A DNA stretch of 64,000 nt from Romanomermis culicivorax (taxonomy: Eukaryota > Nematoda > Enoplea > Mermithida > Mermithidae), in the NCBI GenBank assembly GCA_963922205.1, contig CAWUHX010000035.1:868001-932000 (forward strand), written 5' to 3'. The translations under genes were made by a program, and so were the position numbers. The notes beneath the pieces were generated by a model. It was given only the letters and a program-made list of their open reading frames with translations. It was not told the origin of the DNA and did not search any database. Every line of letters starts with the position of its first letter. Positions within the stretch are counted from its first letter, which is position 1. Of the stretch, positions 49,001 through 60,799 are shown in pieces.

Positions 49001-51556
49001 GAGAGTATAGTGAATTTCTGAAAAATATTTTTAAATAAAAAAGCTGGAAATCTACCTGGGAGAAATCTTCTAGGAGACAGTAGTTCTACCGTGGTCAGTA
49101 ACCCTCAATGGCAAAAAAAATTTTTCGTCGTAGCTCGTCAATTCTTTACAAAATTAATACAGAAAATGTTAGATATGTTGAATATGATAGACAATTATAG
49201 AAAAAATTCTAGCTTCAACATGGTTCTTTATCGTTCGATAAATTATGTTCCAGTCTCAAAGGCCTGGTAAACATTGGTAAAGTGGACATGCACGAAAGCG
49301 ACGACGTGGCTCAACGCTTCAAAGTCGACGACGACGAGGAATGTCCAACTTTGATATTGTTCGATTTTTCATTTTTTGATTTTTTTGCATCTCTTCGGTT
49401 TTTTTATTTGTCTAGATTTCGAAAAGGAAAAATGTACAAATGTAAAGACGCTACGCGCGATTCAAAAATGTTCGTCAATTTCGCCTTGTATAAGTATAAA
49501 GAGAGCCGCGGCCGACGGGTACCTGAGCCTCCGACGCTCATGTGAGTGTATTTTTTCATTCAGCATATTAATTTGCAATGGGCCTGCTCAAAATCGGCTA
49601 TTTTCTGTACATCCTTAGGGGTCAAAATCTGGAGAACATATGCATCTGAAAATCTTACTCGCAACATCTTCCTGTCTTTTCCAGGAAAACCGCTGATTTA
49701 TTAGAAGGCATAACTTCAATCATTCAAAAATTTTGCGATGTACTGTAGATTGAAGCTAATTTGACCGAAAACAAGATAACTGTCTGATTTTGAGATTGGT
49801 ATTTATACATTGTAATCTAATTTTTTAAATTCAATTAATTGATTCTGCTGAAAGTTTTGTATACAGTAGGATGATCGATGGAATCGCTGGTTTTTTGTAT
49901 TTAATGAGAAATTTCAAGAAACTGATGCGAAATTCTAAAAGAGTGTGTTAGAAAGCCCTATCAATAATATTATATACTAATCTTCAATGACTTGGATTGT
50001 TTTGATTATGATCAAAACATTAGTAACCCATCTATTTTCTAAAATTGGGAAATTTGAAATAACATGCTAAAATACGAAATGTATTTGAAACAATGCTTTT
50101 AACGAGTTTTTCATGTCTACTATTTTTCTCCGAAAATAATCCAAATATAAAATTTGTGTATTGTTAAGTCCATCTTGATCCCCCAAGAAAAATATATTCG
50201 ATCTTCTTCCCTTTCACACCACCTTATTTGATGGTAGTAAGAATATCGACCGTTGTGTCTATTTTCCATGCAAATCTTTCAATACTGAAAACTGAGTCGG
50301 TGTAACGTCGACAATTAGTTGTATGTAATGTCTGGCTGTGACTAATTAATTTAGATTTTTCATTCTTTTTTTTCAATCCAGTCTTGAACAGCAATGTGCA
50401 AATTTCGAAAATAATTGACGTGATCGAAATGAAATGCGTCAAAGAAGAAAATGATACTATATCCCTTGGAATGATAGACGCAGAGACAACCAAAACAGAT
50501 GATTCTATTTGACACGAAATTTTTGCGTAGTTCAAAATCTTTATACTGTAGAAAAAACCGCTGAATTTCTTAATGATATCGGGTAGGTAAAAATCATAGA
50601 AATAACATGATGTTTAAACACTTTTGATTTGGATAGAAATTTTTCAAGCTTTTACCTTCACGTTTCCTAGGTGGTTCAATAGATGGAAAGTTAGATAAGA
50701 ATTGCTCATAGGTTATCGGCTGCTATAGTGCATTTACTTTCAAACGGCAGAAGCTGCCGTATGTGAAAGTCGGGTAAATTTGACAAAGAACTTTAACGAA
50801 GCGAACTACTTTGTACAGCACAAAAAATATGAATTTCTTCATTACAAAAGGAAGGTCCAAAGCAAAGAACAAGCACCTTTCTTATCCATTTTGGATTTAG
50901 ATAGAACTGTTCCGTCACCTAAATTCATTTGACTAGGTTATTGGAGAAAATTATCAGTCGGTCTGTACGTCGCTGCTGATTCACGAGGAAGTTTTTTCTC
51001 AATGATTACAGTAATAAGCGTACTATTTTTCGAATTGATCTTAGTTTGAATGCCTTGCTACGTTTGCCATTCCAAAAAACAGACGATATTGATAGTCAGT
51101 ACAAAGTATCGCTTGAAAAGCTTGCTGTTATCAAAGTCATCAAATTTTTTAGTCATTATTATTAATGTTAACTAATTCCTGATTATTCTACAATATTTAA
51201 AGTTTGTGAGGAATTCATCTAACAGTTTGGCGGGTTTTTCTTGAAAATTTTATAGTAGAAGCATTGTATAAACCTCCAGATAGTAATTGTTGCCAATATC
51301 AAATTTACAAGCATCTTTATATCGAACAAACTATAATTCAGTTCATGCTTTCAGACAAGAACTGTATGAACAATTTAAAGAATATTTAGCCGGAAAATTG
51401 AGCGAACATTTATCATCGATTGTCAAATTTTCGCTTTTATCGCTCATCATTTGTTCCATCGCTGCGGCGATATATTATTTCAAATTTTATAAAAAACGAC
51501 AACCTTCTGATCAAAGTAGCGATTTAGGAATCGGTGACAAGCACAAAGATTTATGA
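46039..51556 (+). CDS. Two-domain thioredoxin-fold ER transmembrane protein (445 aa, 8 exons)
   Basis: Exons: 46039-46453, 47475-47666, 48038-48212, 48274-48336, 49254-49358, 49416-49541, 49685-49744 and 51355-51556; all seven phases agree. The N-terminus has a hydrophobic signal segment (LLFVNLHILFFVSLLIFIIF), then an acidic/Gly linker. Domain 1 (about 131-235) has ILFYDKDVKCGDC with CxxC at 145-148 and the cis-Pro motif SLPSVVYF (P188). Domain 2 (about 254-345) has VLFYDSHKIDCNSFLPPWE, where the second Cys is Phe, and ECPTLILFRKGKMYKC. Residues 402-424 form a membrane segment, followed by a short basic tail ending KHKDL, a KxKxx-type ER retrieval signal. This fits a PDI/calsequestrin-like single-pass protein with the thioredoxin domains in the ER lumen. 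Domain 1 could be redox-active; domain 2 lacks CxxC. I do not recognise an exact named orthologue. Confidence 0.85.
46492..46732. mobile_element. MITE, TCTGTTTTTCTTGAAATGCTT family, in thioredoxin gene intron 1
   Basis: Left CCTGTTTTCCTTGAAATGCT and right AACCATTTTGAAAAAACACA are inverted repeats; the inside has GTGCAAAGCAAGTATTATT and ACAGTAAAAGTTTTGTGT. A second copy in the same orientation follows at once (46757-46998). Confidence 0.65.
46757..46998. mobile_element. MITE, TCTGTTTTTCTTGAAATGCTT family, tandem neighbour copy
   Basis: Left TAGCTTGTTTTTCTTTGAAT pairs with right TTTCAAAAGAAATAGACTAT. The inner phrase CAGTGGAAAGCATGTAC is shared with other copies. Both lie within intron 1 of the thioredoxin-fold gene. 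Confidence 0.65.
49359..49415 (+). other. 57-bp in-frame intron inside the thioredoxin domain
   Basis: GTTCGATTTTTC to TTTGTCTAG interrupts the family motif LILFRKGKM. Its length is a multiple of 3 and it has no stop codon in frame, so simple ORF reading runs straight through it and adds a false Phe-rich stretch. Removal restores the normal strand-turn of the thioredoxin fold. Confidence 0.85.
50392..50512 (+). CDS. Possible alternative last exon of the thioredoxin-fold gene
   Basis: Between exons 7 and 8 a 40-codon frame (NVQISKIIDVIEMKCVK onward) ends at TGA 50510-50512. A polypyrimidine tract with CAG at 50379-50381 and a second AG ten bases later (50390-50391) precede it. Joining exon 7 (phase 2 at 49744) to 50392 keeps this frame open and would give a protein without the membrane segment and KxKxx tail. 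The weaker second AG and the absence of expression data make this tentative. Confidence 0.3.
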
Positions 51557-54479
51557 GTTCCATCCTTCTTGTGTACACGATTTTTCTTGTATATTTTGTG
51601 GCTTTTTTTATTTATTTCGTATGCTTTTAATGCGATCGTTTTTGAGCCTGTGTCGCTGAACAGAAATTTTATTTTTAAAAACCGCTGCAGGTTGTCTCCG
51701 TCCTGAGCAACAGATTATCTGCATACAAGTTTGAACATATTGTTTTTTAGTTGATAAATAACTCATTTTTGTCGTATTAATACACTAGAATTTAAAAAGG
51801 CTTTGCAGAATTCACGTCAAGAAGCCCTGAAAATGATTAATTTGCGCGAGAAAAATTGTGGTTCATTCACTATATGCCATTCATTTTGAAATGACCGATG
51901 CAGCAAGGTCGCACATAAACCTTTATTCAAAATTATGGAAGACTCGTTGACCCTAATCAATAAATTTTTCGTTGGTGATACAGGGTCCTTGACGATCACT
52001 CTTTTCAATCATTTCAAGTTTATGAAATTGATTCCGTGCTCTATAGTAATGCTGCGTTTGCCGAAACTCCGTCCCCTGCATCGATCATTCCAAAATGAAT
52101 GAGCATAATCCTAGTTTTTACTGTACTTCGCCATAAATGGTGTCAACTAAAATTTACTATAACATATCGACTTTGAAATAGCAGATATAGCGAGCCGATG
52201 AAAGTAAGTTCAATGTGAATAATTAATGGACTTGGAACAGGCTGAATTTTCTTCAATAACCTGATAAAATTGTCAAAATTTGTCGTGATACAATTCTATC
52301 CAAATCGAAGGAAAATATACGTAATGTTATTCTTATAGATTTAGCTTTCCAATTATTCTTACGAATTTACACTTTTTTGCTTCGGTATAGAGTTTCATTT
52401 GATGGAAACTGCATGCAAATAAATGGAACCTACTTCTTCGGTTACTAATGCCACTATTACAAAGTGTAGCGACATTTACAAAAGTTTAATTATCAAGATT
52501 ACATCAGTGCCCTTTCCATAGTTTAAAATAAATCATATCCTAAAGTGGTATATTTTGGGTAGTTTCCTGTACTAAGTTTCATGGTATCATTGGTTTTGCT
52601 TAAAAAATAAAATTGATGTCGCTAAAGTACGCCAAATTTTGAAAATTGATTTTTCGGCATTTTTTACTGGTCTTGCTAGCCAATATTTCAGTGTGGTCTT
52701 TTTCGATGAATGAATATTCATTTTACATAGGGAAGAATGGGCTATCTTTTGATGTAATAATAACAATAAATTTCTGTGTTTTATACTTTTTAAAAAAGTT
52801 TAAAATATCAAAAATGAGACATCGAAATTGGAAAAAACTTTGTTTATGAGATTCCACCTTCCCATCGGACGCCGCAGAATTTTATTTTCTAATTTTATAG
52901 CTATGCATTGTTACTGTATTGGTAAAATTTTCATCAAAATTTTTGTACCGTTTGGGGTGCTGCACAGGTATGAAAAAGACATACTCATTAAAATCACCCA
53001 GGAAGTCACTGAATTTTCCAGGTGGTCTTTGTCTATCCCTGGTGATGCATTTATTTTCCATACTTTAGAATTATCAAATAACCAACATACTATAGTTTGA
53101 TGTACTAATTGTTTCACAAACAACAATTTTAGACTCTGCAAAAAAGTTTGAACTGTTGAAAATGAGAAGCAAAAAAAAATCCTGTCTATGGGCACTCCCG
53201 CGCACCTTCACCCATGATTTCATCTTTTTATTCCTTTGTTCATTCATTACTACATTAGCTGTGAAAGTAACACCGTCGTTATTGCGTACCATTTAGGATA
53301 AGCCCACCCGATAAAGTTCTGGGAATACAGGATGCTTCTTTAAATAATACATAAGAAAAAATGCAATACATAAGAAAAAATGCTTCTCAAAGTCCTGACA
53401 AATTTTCATTGATCTATAGTCTGTTTTTTTCAAATGCTTGTAACACAAAAATGCAGAAAGTAAGTACGCATGCATAATTTCGTGTCGAGATAATATCGTT
53501 GTTGACTGTATGTTGGTAATGGATTAACCAGCCGCGGTAAACTGTGACTAAACTCTAGACTAAACTCGCTAACTCTTTTGAAAATAATTTCCGTTCGGCG
53601 CGAGCAATGTCCAAAAAAATTCGCACGGTTAAAAAAATATTCGCTCTGCGCAGAAAAGCTAAGCAAATGACCAGCGCTGTGGCACGATGTGCCGGATTTT
53701 GAGATTTCAACTTTCCAAAATACAACATTTGTATCACGATCTTGATTCCCGAATATTTTTACTTAAATGAGAACCATGTGCAAACATTTTCTTCTGATTT
53801 CCAACGTTTTTTTCCTAACAAATAGCCTTCAATCCCGAAAAATTTCAATTGCAGCGTTTTTCCCGTAATACAGTATAGTGTGCGCAAGCGCGGTAACTAA
53901 ACAAGCAATGTGTACTTTATTTCATCTTTTCCCGGTTACAAGCATTTGAAAAAAACAGACTATAGGTTTGATGGTTGCTATACGAAAAATCATGTATGAA
54001 AACTTAATGAAGTAGTCTTGGAAAACAATTACTTAAGATCTATGGTCACCTACAGAAGAGATATTGACAATTTCAGTTGTGACAATCTCAAATGGGTATG
54101 TCAGTTTGATAGGTATCAGAGGTCCAGGGGTGGGTAGTTTAGCTGTGGTTAGCTACAGATTTTACAAGTTTTGATCCAAGTTCTCATGGCGTTTTCCAAT
54201 CTGGGCCACCAAAAATGAAGTTTTGTGGCATCAAGATTATGGTTATGCTCTTTATGGTTCATAATTTTAGCACTATGGAATTGATGAAGAACAGTATGGA
54301 CAAGTTTGGCAGGGTACTACGAGCTGTCTCAGTTCCTTAGACTTCCAGTAGAGTATACCATCTTCAATGAAATAGCAAGTGGGGGACCTAAGGGAATTAT
54401 CCCTGGTGAGAGCACTAATAATTTTAAATAATACAGGATCCTTATTTTGAAGTTGACTGATTTCAGCTCGTAAAGCAAT
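51557..54479. other. Intergenic region, no gene recognised
   Basis: Contains pieces of the CATTTTGAAATGACCGATGC repeat (51870-51920, inverted at 52025-52105). MITE ends lie at 53412 (AGTCTGTTTTTTTCAAATGC) and 53964 (ATTTGAAAAAAACAGACTAT) and may bound one element with an insertion. Several short frames here are AT-rich and have no splice or protein signature. Confidence 0.4.
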
Positions 54480-54588
54480 AAGGCCTTGTCATACTTCACT
54501 GTGCGGTACTGCGTGGTGCCGCATCGAGCCAGTTGTTCTATCCATACTAAGAAGCAGCGCCGGCTGGCACCATGTGGCTGTTAGTAGT
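54480..54588. mobile_element. Decayed partial copy of the GCGCGGCGCC foldback element
   Basis: AAGGCCTTGTCATACTTCAC, then GTGCGGTACTGCGTGGTGCC, matches the left half of 25589-25934 with most CpG sites changed to TG or CA. It stops at the point where the retrotransposon sequence starts, so it marks the truncated 3' side of that element. Confidence 0.65.
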
Positions 54589-55090
54589 GTCTAGCAATGG
54601 GTTGAGCATCACCAGTATTGATGTTCACAATGAGTTCCTGCATGAAAGTAGGAGAGTCACCAAGTAAGCTGAGGACATCCTAATACCTTTTGAGTATCTT
54701 AATAGCGTCTTCCTTCTGAGTGGGAGATACGAAGATATTTTGAGTCATTTTTTGAAGAGCTATATGAAGTTTTTGAGAATCAGAAGTATTATGTAAAGAA
54801 TGATCTAATGCAACGGGTTGGTGGTCAGCCAAATCATGTTCTAATGCACCTACAGCAACATGAGTGAGAGGACTCCCTGGCGAGCTGGTGGGGAACTTTT
54901 CCAAAGAGCACTTTACAATAGCAAAAACTTGGTTAGTGTGAAGTTTAATTCAGTTTCTAGAATTATTGACAAACAGAAGAGGACAGGTTCCATTACAAAT
55001 ATCTATAACCAAAGTCTCTACAGGATATTCTTCTCTGTTAGAGATGTCAGGTACAGGGTTAACTATAACATCAGGTATAGATGCATCAGT

Positions 55091-55744
55091 TTACGGAAAA
55101 ACATGACCACAAATCCATTGCTGAGAATAAGGTTTAATTTTTACAGTAGGAGAGTGGACAATCAAAATAGGTTCAGCAAGTTCAGTGACTACTAAGTTGT
55201 TGGAATCAACAACTGTGGAAGTGTTAGTTTGAACATGTTGATCAGATAATTCAGCTTCAATCGCTTTGATTTGCTCATCACTTTCAGATGATTGATATTC
55301 TCGAGATTGGTCCTGAATTGGAATTTCTTCCATGTTAGGTCCTTCTAAACTGGTGAGAGTAGAGATGATTTCAGGTGAGTTAGAGAGATTTCTAGGAATT
55401 ACAGTAAGAGGTTGCCATTTAGTAACTATCTCAATGTATCCTTGCTTAAAGTTCAGAATAGCTTGAACATCGGGGTGAGCGAGAAAATCTGTTACAATGA
55501 TGCACTGTTCTCCAGTTTCATCATCCAGAATGACACATTTGAGAGGATATTGACCAAAGTCTGATTCCATCGTAAATAGAACCGGTCCATGGGTTTTGAC
55601 CACTGCTCCATTTGTGGCACATATATGTTCACAGACAGGTAGAGGGGTATCTATCTTCTCGAAAGCTCTTTTGACTAAACAAGATGATAATACAGAACAC
55701 TGTGCACTGGTATCGATGATATGCAGTGGGAATGAGAAAGGCAT
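55091..55744 (-). pseudogene. Retrotransposon aspartic protease (retropepsin-like) domain
   Basis: The frame starts close to the active-site motif IIDTSAQCSVLS (DTSA in place of the usual DTGA), with the expected downstream strands (CVILDDETGEQCIIVTDFL; the second hydrophobic-Gly motif has Val for the usual Gly). An acidic linker follows to the stop at 55091. The same frame continues past the stop with VNNS and TGDAQPIAR-like blocks that precede reverse transcriptase in Ty3/Gypsy elements (54590-55090). The domain is remnant and truncated. Confidence 0.75.
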
Positions 55745-55838
55745 TAGTAGGTAGATAATATTTTACATATTCATCAGAAATAGGAGTACATTTTCCAATC
55801 TGGCATATTGCTGGATATGTGATCCAGGAGTCTTGCCC

Positions 55839-58521
55839 TCAAATGTCTTCCACATCCCAACAAATAATACCAGGAGAAAAGAGAGTAGAATTATCAGAAT
55901 TATCAGATTTAGGATTAGTGTGTACCATATTAGCAGAATGTGGATGAGAAACAGAGTCAGACTGTGAAGTAGATTCAGAAGTAATAGAAGTAAGAGCTGG
56001 AGATTGAGGAGTAGGTAAAGCAAGAGGAACGGAGGAATTTTCAGTTAGACATTTACTATTAGCAGGAAATGCAGACCAAGGATTTGCAGGAGCAGTACCA
56101 TTAGGACAAGTGTGATACTCGATAGGGAAGTTAGCAGAATCACACTGAGGAGCAGAAGTGACAATGTTACAAACATCAGCCTTGCAATTAGCATATGTGT
56201 TATAATATGAAGCATGACTGCCATGGTAATAAGAGTTTCCTCCATTACTATAGCTGCCTCTATTGTTTCTCCAATTTTGTTTGATGCGAACATCATTTCC
56301 AAAGTTTTGATTGTAATGATTTTCATATCCATTACCAGTCATCATTACTAGATAAAGGTCTGTTATGAACATCATTACTAGATAAAGGTCTGTTATGATC
56401 TCAACTTTGAGATCAATCATTGCAAGAGTGGAAATCAGAGCAGTTATCAGATTGTGAATGATCAGGGCTATGTGAAGCCGAAAAATCATGGTGGGCAGAG
56501 TTATCTGGGCATCCATTAGTCTGAATTTGAGAGCGAGAAGGGTGAGGATCAGAAGTGAAAGGAGGTGGCCTATTGTTATGAACTCCATCAGAAATTTGCT
56601 GAAAAAGATCAGTGATCTTACCTAGAGGGAGATTAGCTTCACTAAAAGAGACACAAGGTGTATCAGAATTAGAATTATCAGAGTTACGATTAGGAGAATG
56701 TGACTGAGGAAGAGGTTTTCTATCTAATGTCTTTGACAAGGAGGAGTACAAGGTTGTTGTTCAGAAGGAGCATTTGCTTGATTGACTACAATAGGTAACT
56801 CAGTGGTACTGATCTCGGCTTTAGTTTGCATCAAGCATTTTGCGAGCTTTAGAAACAGCGGTGGCAAGCTGCTGAGCAGTAGATAATTCCTGTGCATCAC
56901 CACCAATAGACATTTGGTAGAAAATAGAAATTTTCATCGAAAAGGTCTTGATAACTTTCTGATGGCAGAATTTTTGATCTTGATTTTGGAAAAGAAGTTG
57001 AACATAGGTCATAACCCAACTGAGGAAGGCAGCAGTGTCTTCACCTGTACTCAGAGTCATGGAATCTAACTCATATTTGACAGTCATTTTATCACAGTTA
57101 GGGCCAAGAGAGAACATTAGCATATATGTTGTTGTTGATATCCTGAAGTTGTTGGTATCCTGAATGGTATCACTAGGAGCATCATTAGTAAGTCTACGAA
57201 GTGCGCTGATCTTGACATAATTAATTAGATCAAAACCAAACTCGCTTTCGAGACGAATGAAGCACTTTAATAATTTCTTATAATGGGTGGACTCATTAAT
57301 GCAGGGAGTTTTTATATTTTTAACAATCACCTCTATTCAGTTTTCCTCAGCATGATGTGATAGGTAACAAATATCAGCAGTGGGATAACCAAAATTATTA
57401 AGAAAATTTACTGGAGGATAATCAGAAAAACGAGGAGGAGGAGCAGTATGAGAAGAGTTATGAGGTATTTTTGGGTGAGGGATATACTTTCCTTTGATTA
57501 CTGAAAAATCGTGTTACTTGGGGGAGACCGGTCAGAATTATGAGTTTTAACTAAATTACAGGAGGTACAGGCAGGTATATTATGAGGGGTGAGATAGTCA
57601 GGTTGAGGAACAGAAAGAGCAGGAGTACTTGAAGTAACTAAGTGATTTACAGTGGAAGGATTAGAAGGATTAAAAGAATTAGCAGAAATGAGAAGTTTTA
57701 CTTGTTTCATCACACTACTCAAAGTCGCAGATATAGTAGCAGTTTGATGTTTTTGAGCTTCAAAAAGTTTCACTTACTCCTCTTAAAGTTCCTTCAGGAG
57801 TCACAAATTTCGTTCCTCACTTCCTCGGGGTTAGTCTTAATGAAACCAAGAATTTGAGTAATGGTAGCAGTAGTACGAATATTTTGTTGAACTAACCTAG
57901 CAGTCTTAGCCAGAGCAGTTAGCTGCATCGATGCTTCCAGTCCGAAATTCCCAATCTCAGCCATACAAACATCACTGATGCTATTCGACTGAGGTATTTT
58001 ACTTTTATGAGGGTGAGTTGAGGGGATAAAGGAATGATCACAAGTTGAGGAAACAGAATCAGGAGAGGCAGGTTGATACCAGGTTTGTTGTGAACTAGAA
58101 ACTGCAAGTGCAATCACGATGGCTGATTTCGAGAAGTATTATTTATCTGGGAACCAGTAGCCGCAATAGGAGCAAGTGCAAGACCAAGGCTGCAACTGAC
58201 TGAGGCGGCAATGCCAAGAAAACATTATTAGTGGGAGTATTTTGAGCAGAATTCAGAAGGTTAAATACATAAGGAGATTGTGAAGTTGAATCTTGAGTGG
58301 CTTGAGTGTGATTATGGTGCCTGATTCACTGATAGTTGCGTCTGATCCACAGTATTCTGTAAACCTAATCTCACTGGTGGTAAAGTGAAGACTGACAGTG
58401 CTTCTATCTGCAAATCTTGTGGCAGTTGCGCAGAAGTGAAGTTATTAGCAGACCCAGGCAGGACTAGTGAAGCGCTATTGGGGGGTGGGGTATGAGGGAT
58501 TTTTTGAGAGTTCGTTAGCAT
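55839..58521 (-). pseudogene. Gag-like region, broken into several frames
   Basis: Open segments at 58521-58312, 58117-57794, 57773-57498, 57330-56821, 56751-56413 and 56588-55839 follow one another in different frames. The first parts are Pro/Ser/Gln-rich. 57330-56821 is helix-rich and capsid-like (YKKLLKCFIRLESEFGFDL). The last part is Asn/Ser-rich with a Cys/His cluster (CKADVCNIV, EYHTCPNG) that may be a degenerate nucleic-acid-binding region. Frameshifts separate the pieces. Confidence 0.65.
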
Positions 58522-58654
58522 TTTGTAAAAACCTGGAAAATAACCTAAGGCAGAAGTTCTACGATGTCTAACCTTCAGAATTCACTAAAATTAGCAAACT
58601 AGGCCTCAACATAGAATGAAGATGAGTACTTAACAAACCTAAATGGATCACCAA

Positions 58655-59041
58655 TGTTATATTTATAAATATTTTCTTATTTTATTTTGTGACTCTTGCT
58701 TGGTGATCCACCAAGAACAAAATTGACTTGGAGTCAAAAATGATTTTGGCAGGAGTTCCAAGAAGTTCAAGCTTTAATGAAAAATACTTACTTTGTGTTG
58801 GGCTGGGGCACATAGGCCTTCTCAAAACAACGACGGTGGCAAAAACCACTTTCAAATAAACAAAATTCGAAATTATTCTAAATCGTGAAATCTGTGATTT
58901 CACAATTTAAAATAATTAAGGGCGGTGATGGCGAAATATGTGGAGGTTTTATTCGGGTGAGAAAGCGACTAGATGGCAAGTGTACAAAATGCAGGAGTGA
59001 ATCCCTGACTAATTTGTGAGCACCCGACACAATTACTACAG
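58655..59041 (-). repeat. Putative 5' LTR of the retrotransposon
   Basis: On the minus strand the segment starts TGTAGTAATTGTGTCGGGTG and ends ATAACA, followed after one base by TGGTGATCCA, which looks like a tRNA primer-binding site (TGG start). AATAAAACCTCC inside could be the poly(A) signal. No second LTR exists in the window for comparison, so the borders are inferred. Confidence 0.5.
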
Positions 59042-59149
59042 TAATTGCCTCACCCGGTTTGAAATATGATAGCAAATTGGAAACATGCTTATCAGTGGTT
59101 GTAAAAGTTGCAGAAATGTAATGTGAACATTAAAACAGTGTTGGTGTCA

Positions 59150-59753
59150 AAAATTACACTGCAGCAGGTTGAAGCTATATTGATTCCTGATCGGATGGAT
59201 GAAGCATGACTGAGGATCAGCAATTTAATCCAGGCAGATTAAATTACTGATCCTTAGTCATGCTTATTCGCAGGTTGGGTAAGTGCGATTGATCCCAGGT
59301 CTTTTATAGTGTTTAATGACGCCTTTTCAATCACAGGTATGAGTTGAGAAAAAACAAAATGACTGTAATATGGCAATCTCAGTATTTTTCAGCTAGAGTT
59401 AGATGCATATATTTGGATTAGTCCGGACCTACAATGCTGTCTTGCTATTGGTTTAGCATTTCTCAACATTTGAGTGAAGTCAACCATTAGCTTGCATATA
59501 ATTTTGATACATGAAAATTTTACTGCGGTTGATACAATGGCATGGGAGGACAAAATGCACGAAGCTACAGAATATACTTTTCCACAGACATGAAAAACTT
59601 TTTGATGAGAAAGAATAAAAATTCAATATTACAAATGTAGATTTTTCAAAGTATAACTCAAGTTCTCGAACAGTCACCCCTTTTTCTTGCTAGGCAACTA
59701 TCCAAGCAAGTATATTCTTCTTTTTATGCCCCATTGGGGCATTTTCTAATAAA
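59150..59753. mobile_element. Right half of a CTAG-family inverted-repeat element
   Basis: The segment ends GGGGCATTTTCTAATAAA at about 59753, preceded inward by CCAAGCAAGTATATTCTTCT and TTTTCCACAGACATG, as in the other copies. At 59208-59277 GAAGCATGACTGAGGATCAG pairs with an inverted copy, CTGATCCTTAGTCATGCTT. The left half is absent, and the final CTAG has been replaced where the adjoining element starts. Confidence 0.7.
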
Positions 59754-59760
59754 TTATATA

Positions 59761-60530
59761 CGCAGGCTGAGCCAAACAAAAGGTGACCGGTACTGACTTC
59801 TATAGCTTTTAAACGGGTGAAGCTTTTTCAATGTGGTTTCCTGTCGTCAATAGAAAGAACGTCTGGCATAAAAACTGCAAAGTTTCAGCTATATGGCTTC
59901 ATTATTGACTGACTAGAATCAAAAATACTAAACATCGGTTTTTTGCAAATAAATTTTGAAAAATTGACAAAAATTGACCAAATCAACATGTTGTACAACA
60001 GAAAAGTAGAATAGATCCAATCACGAGAACCATACAACAGCTGGAAACTACAAGAGAGCCGTTTTAGTGTGTCCTACTGTCTGTTTCTCCAATAATTTTA
60101 ATCGTTTTTCGATCTGGTCAATGACAGAATTGATTTTGTTTTGATTTCGGTTTTTTTCCAATTTCAAGACAAAAGCCTTTGATTTTGGCATAATTTTGCC
60201 CCATATCAAAACGATAAGTTAATGACTTCAAATTACGTGTAACTTATAAATCTGGGTGACTTTTAAACTATTATTGTGTGTAAAAACCTTCACAAAACTT
60301 TTCTCACAACGAACGAGACAACTTTTACTTTGATTTCACAATTTGTACTTTTTGAAAAATGACCACTTTTACTAAATTTATGTTTGTACAGTAACCATAA
60401 ATGCTAGGAGCATTAGCCTTTACAGTAAAGATAAACAGGGCATTCTAATGCAGCAATCCGCATTAAAAAAGCTTTATCTGTTCAAAAGTTATATAAGTGA
60501 GCACCGGTCGCCTTTTTTTGTCCCATCCTG
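59761..60530. mobile_element. Tc1/mariner-like MITE with TA flanks, ~770 bp
   Basis: The left end CAGGCTGAGCCAAACAAAAG continues GTGACCGG. The right end, read on the other strand, is CAGGATGGGACAAAAAAAGG then CGACCGG. Both ends are followed inward by an AAGCTTTTT block and flanked by TATA. The end pattern and TA target are typical of Tc1/mariner elements. No transposase ORF remains. Confidence 0.7.
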
Positions 60531-60799
60531 TATATTATAGTTTTTATTGGGAGATATAGAGATATATGTCGAGAGATATAAGTTTTTGATAGTTTCAGAT
60601 CTACAATCAGTAAATCGAAAGTATATTGTAAAATGCCTTAGGATAGAACAACTGTGAATGTTGGGTGCGGATATTTTTTACGATATCGTTTTGCAATGGA
60701 TTGAACATTTGTTTACACTAAATCTTGTTACTTCATAGTTTGTCTAATCCAATTTTCACTTTTGGTTCAAATTCGTGTTTACTGCTGCGACTTTTACCG

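Larger units (their letters stand above)
54588..59041 (-). mobile_element. Decayed Ty3/Gypsy-type LTR retrotransposon, truncated before reverse transcriptase
   Basis: Reading on the minus strand from 59041: a putative 5' LTR, a putative primer-binding site, a broken gag-like region, an aspartic protease domain and the linker that leads into reverse transcriptase in Ty3/Gypsy elements. The reading frame then ends at the decayed foldback copy near 54588. No reverse transcriptase, RNase H, integrase or 3' LTR is present. Frame breaks in gag and stops after the protease show that it is not functional. Confidence 0.85.
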
